Source of the DNA: Arthrobacter sp. Y-9 | GTDB lineage: Bacteria; Actinomycetota; Actinomycetes; Actinomycetales; Micrococcaceae | DNA length: 64,000 nucleotides | Assembly (NCBI RefSeq): GCF_029690065.1 | Contig: NZ_CP121463.1 | Span: 868,001 to 932,000, forward strand | Direction of reading: 5' to 3' | Part shown: positions 62,695 to 64,000 of the stretch, one piece after another | Numbering within the stretch: position 1 is the stretch's first letter | Layout of the letters: each line of letters begins with the position of its first letter | Position numbers and translations under genes: made by a program | Notes under the pieces: model-generated | What the model was told of the DNA's origin: nothing | Databases searched by the model: none | The model's input: only the letters and a program-made list of their open reading frames with translations

Positions 62695-63018
62695 GTGTAC
62701 CAGCAGCTTGTGCAACTTGCCAACGACCCGAGCCCCAGCCCCCTCCCGGGCCTGAAGCCGGGCCTGACGCAGGACATGGTCACCCCGGGCCTGCTGGGCT
62801 TCCTCGCCACGGCGTTCATCGTCATCATCATGGCGTTCCTGATCGTCGACATGGTCCGCCGCATCCGCCGGGTCCGTTACCGCGGCGAGCTCGCCGAGGC
62901 AGCGGAGCAGGACGGCGCTGTGCAGGAGGAGGGCGTGCAGCAGGACGGCGTGCAGCCGGAGCACGGCTCTCCGGCCGTGACCGACGACGGCGAGAACGGC
63001 CCGCGCGAGTCCCGCTGA
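62695..63018 (+). CDS. Small single-pass membrane protein, unknown function
   Basis: 107 residues. Short N-terminal external part, one helix (GLLGFLATAFIVIIMAFLIV), the basic stop RRIRRVRYRGE, and an acidic Gln-rich tail with a repeat (GAVQEEGVQQDGVQ). GTG start with GAAGGTG. Small proteins like this follow mca in related genomes as far as I recall; no known role. Confidence 0.78.
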   Translation: MYQQLVQLANDPSPSPLPGLKPGLTQDMVTPGLLGFLATAFIVIIMAFLIVDMVRRIRRVRYRGELAEAAEQDGAVQEEGVQQDGVQPEHGSPAVTDDGENGPRESR

Positions 63019-63022
63019 GCGC

Positions 63023-63054
63023 GGTGCTCCACTAAGCCGGTGCTCCACTGAGCC
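63023..63054. repeat. Tandem 16-bp duplication
   Basis: GGTGCTCCACTAAGCC followed directly by GGTGCTCCACTGAGCC. A perfect palindrome CGCCGGGACGTCCCGGCG follows near 63080 and may end transcription between the convergent genes. Confidence 0.7.
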
Positions 63055-63116
63055 GCGCGCCCCTGAGGTGCGATGACGCGCCGGGACGTCCCGGCGTCGT
63101 CGTGCGTCCGTGACGT

Positions 63117-63584
63117 TCAGTCCGAGGACGGCGCGCGGCTTCCCAGGCGCTCCGCCACGTTGGCGCTGAGGTGTTCCAGGGAGTCCTTGAGGGTCTGGAA
63201 TTCCTCCGTGTCGAGGGCCATGGCGTCCGCGATGGCATCCGGCACGGTGACGGCCTTGTCCCGGAGGTGCTGCCCGGCGTTCGTGAGGTTCACCTGGACG
63301 CTCCGCTGGTCCTCCGGCACCTTCTCGCGGACGACCAGTCCCGTCACCTCAAGCCGCTTGATGAGTGGAGTGACGGTGCCGTAGTCCAGGCCCAGTTTCT
63401 CGCCCAGCTCACCCATGGTCTGGGGCGCCTTCTCCCAGAGCGCGAGCATCGCCACGTACTGGGGGTACGTGAGCCCGAGAGTGTCGAGGATCGGACGGTA
63501 GGCCGCCGTCACGAGGCGCTGTGCGGTGTAGAGGGAGAAGCACAGCTGGTCGCCGAGATCGAGGCCGTGTTGAGGTGTCGCCAT
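63117..63584 (-). CDS. ohrR: OhrR-type MarR-family regulator
   Basis: 155 residues from ATG 63584; an in-frame start at 63686 would cover the operators. LDLGDQLCFSLYTAQRLVT has the N-terminal Cys of organic-hydroperoxide sensors, and LGLTYPQYVAMLALWE is the OhrR signature. DNA-binding part: MGELGEKLGLDYGTVTPLIKRLE with wing REKVPEDQRSVQVNLT. Likely represses itself and the divergent hydrolase through the TTGCGCGCAA sites. Confidence 0.85.
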   Translation of the reverse strand: MATPQHGLDLGDQLCFSLYTAQRLVTAAYRPILDTLGLTYPQYVAMLALWEKAPQTMGELGEKLGLDYGTVTPLIKRLEVTGLVVREKVPEDQRSVQVNLTNAGQHLRDKAVTVPDAIADAMALDTEEFQTLKDSLEHLSANVAERLGSRAPSSD

Positions 63585-63597
63585 ACGTCCACGGTAC

Positions 63598-63671
63598 AAC
63601 TTGCGCGCAAGTTTTTTCGATAAATACCTTGCGCGCAAGGTGAAACTCCGATAGATTCCTTGCGTGCAAGG
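63598..63671. promoter_or_regulatory. Three OhrR-type operators and hydrolase promoter
   Basis: Perfect 16-bp palindromes AACTTGCGCGCAAGTT (63598-63613) and ACCTTGCGCGCAAGGT (63626-63641), and near-perfect CCTTGCGTGCAAGG (63658-63671), with a further half-site just after. A -35 TTGCGC (63629-63634) and -10 TAGATT (63652-63657), spaced 17 bp, point to the hydrolase; operators 2 and 3 cover and follow it. Confidence 0.75.
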
Positions 63672-63705
63672 TAACTTGCGCACCATCGATCAAGGAGTGA
63701 ACGCC

Positions 63706-64000
63706 ATGTCCCAGCCGATCCTGGAAACCGCCGCCGCCGAGTTCGCGGCCGCCACCGCTGAGCCTCCGTACCTCTTCGACCTCGGCCCCGTGGAGGGGCG
63801 CAAAGCCGTCATCGACGTGCAGTCCGGTGAGGGTGTCGAGAAGCCGGCCATCGACGAGGAATGGGTGGAGATCGGCGGTGACCGGCCGCTGTCCGCTCGC
63901 ATCGTCCGCCCCGCAGGGGCCACCGGGACCCTGCCGGTCGTGCTGTACACGCATGGCGCCGGCTGGGTGTTCGGCAATGCGGCGACGCATGACCGCCTGG
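63706..64000 (+). CDS. HSL-family alpha/beta hydrolase, 3'-truncated by window edge
   Basis: The first 98 residues of the protein. YTHGAGWVFGN is the oxyanion-hole HGGGW-type motif of the hormone-sensitive lipase (alpha/beta hydrolase 3) family, here with Ala in place of the second Gly. ATG with AAGGAG 8 nt upstream. The nucleophile region lies outside the window. It takes the place where an ohr peroxidase gene is often found beside ohrR; a detoxifying esterase is a reasonable guess. Confidence 0.83.
   Translation, partial: MSQPILETAAAEFAAATAEPPYLFDLGPVEGRKAVIDVQSGEGVEKPAIDEEWVEIGGDRPLSARIVRPAGATGTLPVVLYTHGAGWVFGNAATHDRL

Overview
The window is one continuous stretch of high-GC chromosome from an actinobacterium, most likely an Arthrobacter-like member of the Micrococcaceae. 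The basis is mycothiol chemistry (mca), a DUF4307 gene between greA and mca, the neighbourhood eno - FtsB-like - DUF501/Ppx - subtilase - ndh, the gene pair sdhA/sdhB with separate small sdhC/sdhD, frequent GTG/TTG starts, and many genes whose -10 box sits 6-7 nt before the start codon (leaderless mRNAs). The genus call is inference; there is no rRNA here. Almost all of it is ordinary core genome. I see no prophage, insertion sequence or CRISPR array.

Layout. 1-2.8 kb: end of an amino-acid permease and a tryptophan 2-monooxygenase-like flavoenzyme. 2.8-4.2 kb: a lone AbiEi-like/nuclease-like gene boxed by two inverted copies of a 60-bp palindrome. 4.2-7.5 kb: one-carbon folate genes purU, glyA and folD, with a ZTP riboswitch ahead of glyA-folD. 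7.5-13.5 kb: ArsR-type regulator and cupin, DUF4287, a NarL-type two-component system, a SHOCT membrane peptide and a repeat-rich gap. 13.5-17.9 kb: xthA, trpS, a 2'-5' RNA ligase-like protein, a YihY/BrkB membrane protein and an alpha/beta hydrolase. 18-21.7 kb: sdhCDAB with a clear promoter. 21.8-36 kb: manC, an M20 amidohydrolase, then a nucleoside uptake and salvage block (BMP lipoprotein, ABC ATPase, two permeases, cdd, deoA, later add), with DedA, an unknown protein and a methyltransferase in between. 36-43.8 kb: mazG, eno, FtsB-like, a fused DUF501-Ppx/GppA protein, a mycosin-like subtilase and type II NADH dehydrogenase under a CRP-like site. 44-50 kb: an unusual tRNA(UAA), two small oxidoreductase-type genes, an aldo/keto reductase-MFS-MarR module, FUSC, and a guanidine-III riboswitch controlling a paired SMR guanidinium exporter. 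50-54.8 kb: Bax inhibitor-1-like protein and the galactose genes galT-galK/galM. 54.9-57.1 kb: a two-gene operon of a WXG100/LXG-like protein and a lipoprotein. 57-62.6 kb: AI-2E family permease, ilvA, lipoprotein, greA, DUF4307 and mca. 62.7-64 kb: small membrane protein, an OhrR-type regulator with three operators, and the start of an HSL-family hydrolase.

The most interesting structure lies between the genes. There are at least nine long intergenic palindromes (arms about 10-24 bp), some in related copies up to 39 kb apart; a family of terminators sharing one core sequence; two riboswitches whose ligands fit the genes they precede; and a UAA-anticodon tRNA lacking the long variable arm expected of tRNA-Leu. 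The best candidates for undescribed biology are the palindrome-boxed AbiEi/nuclease gene at 2.8-4.2 kb and the WXG100-like protein plus lipoprotein pair at 55-57 kb.
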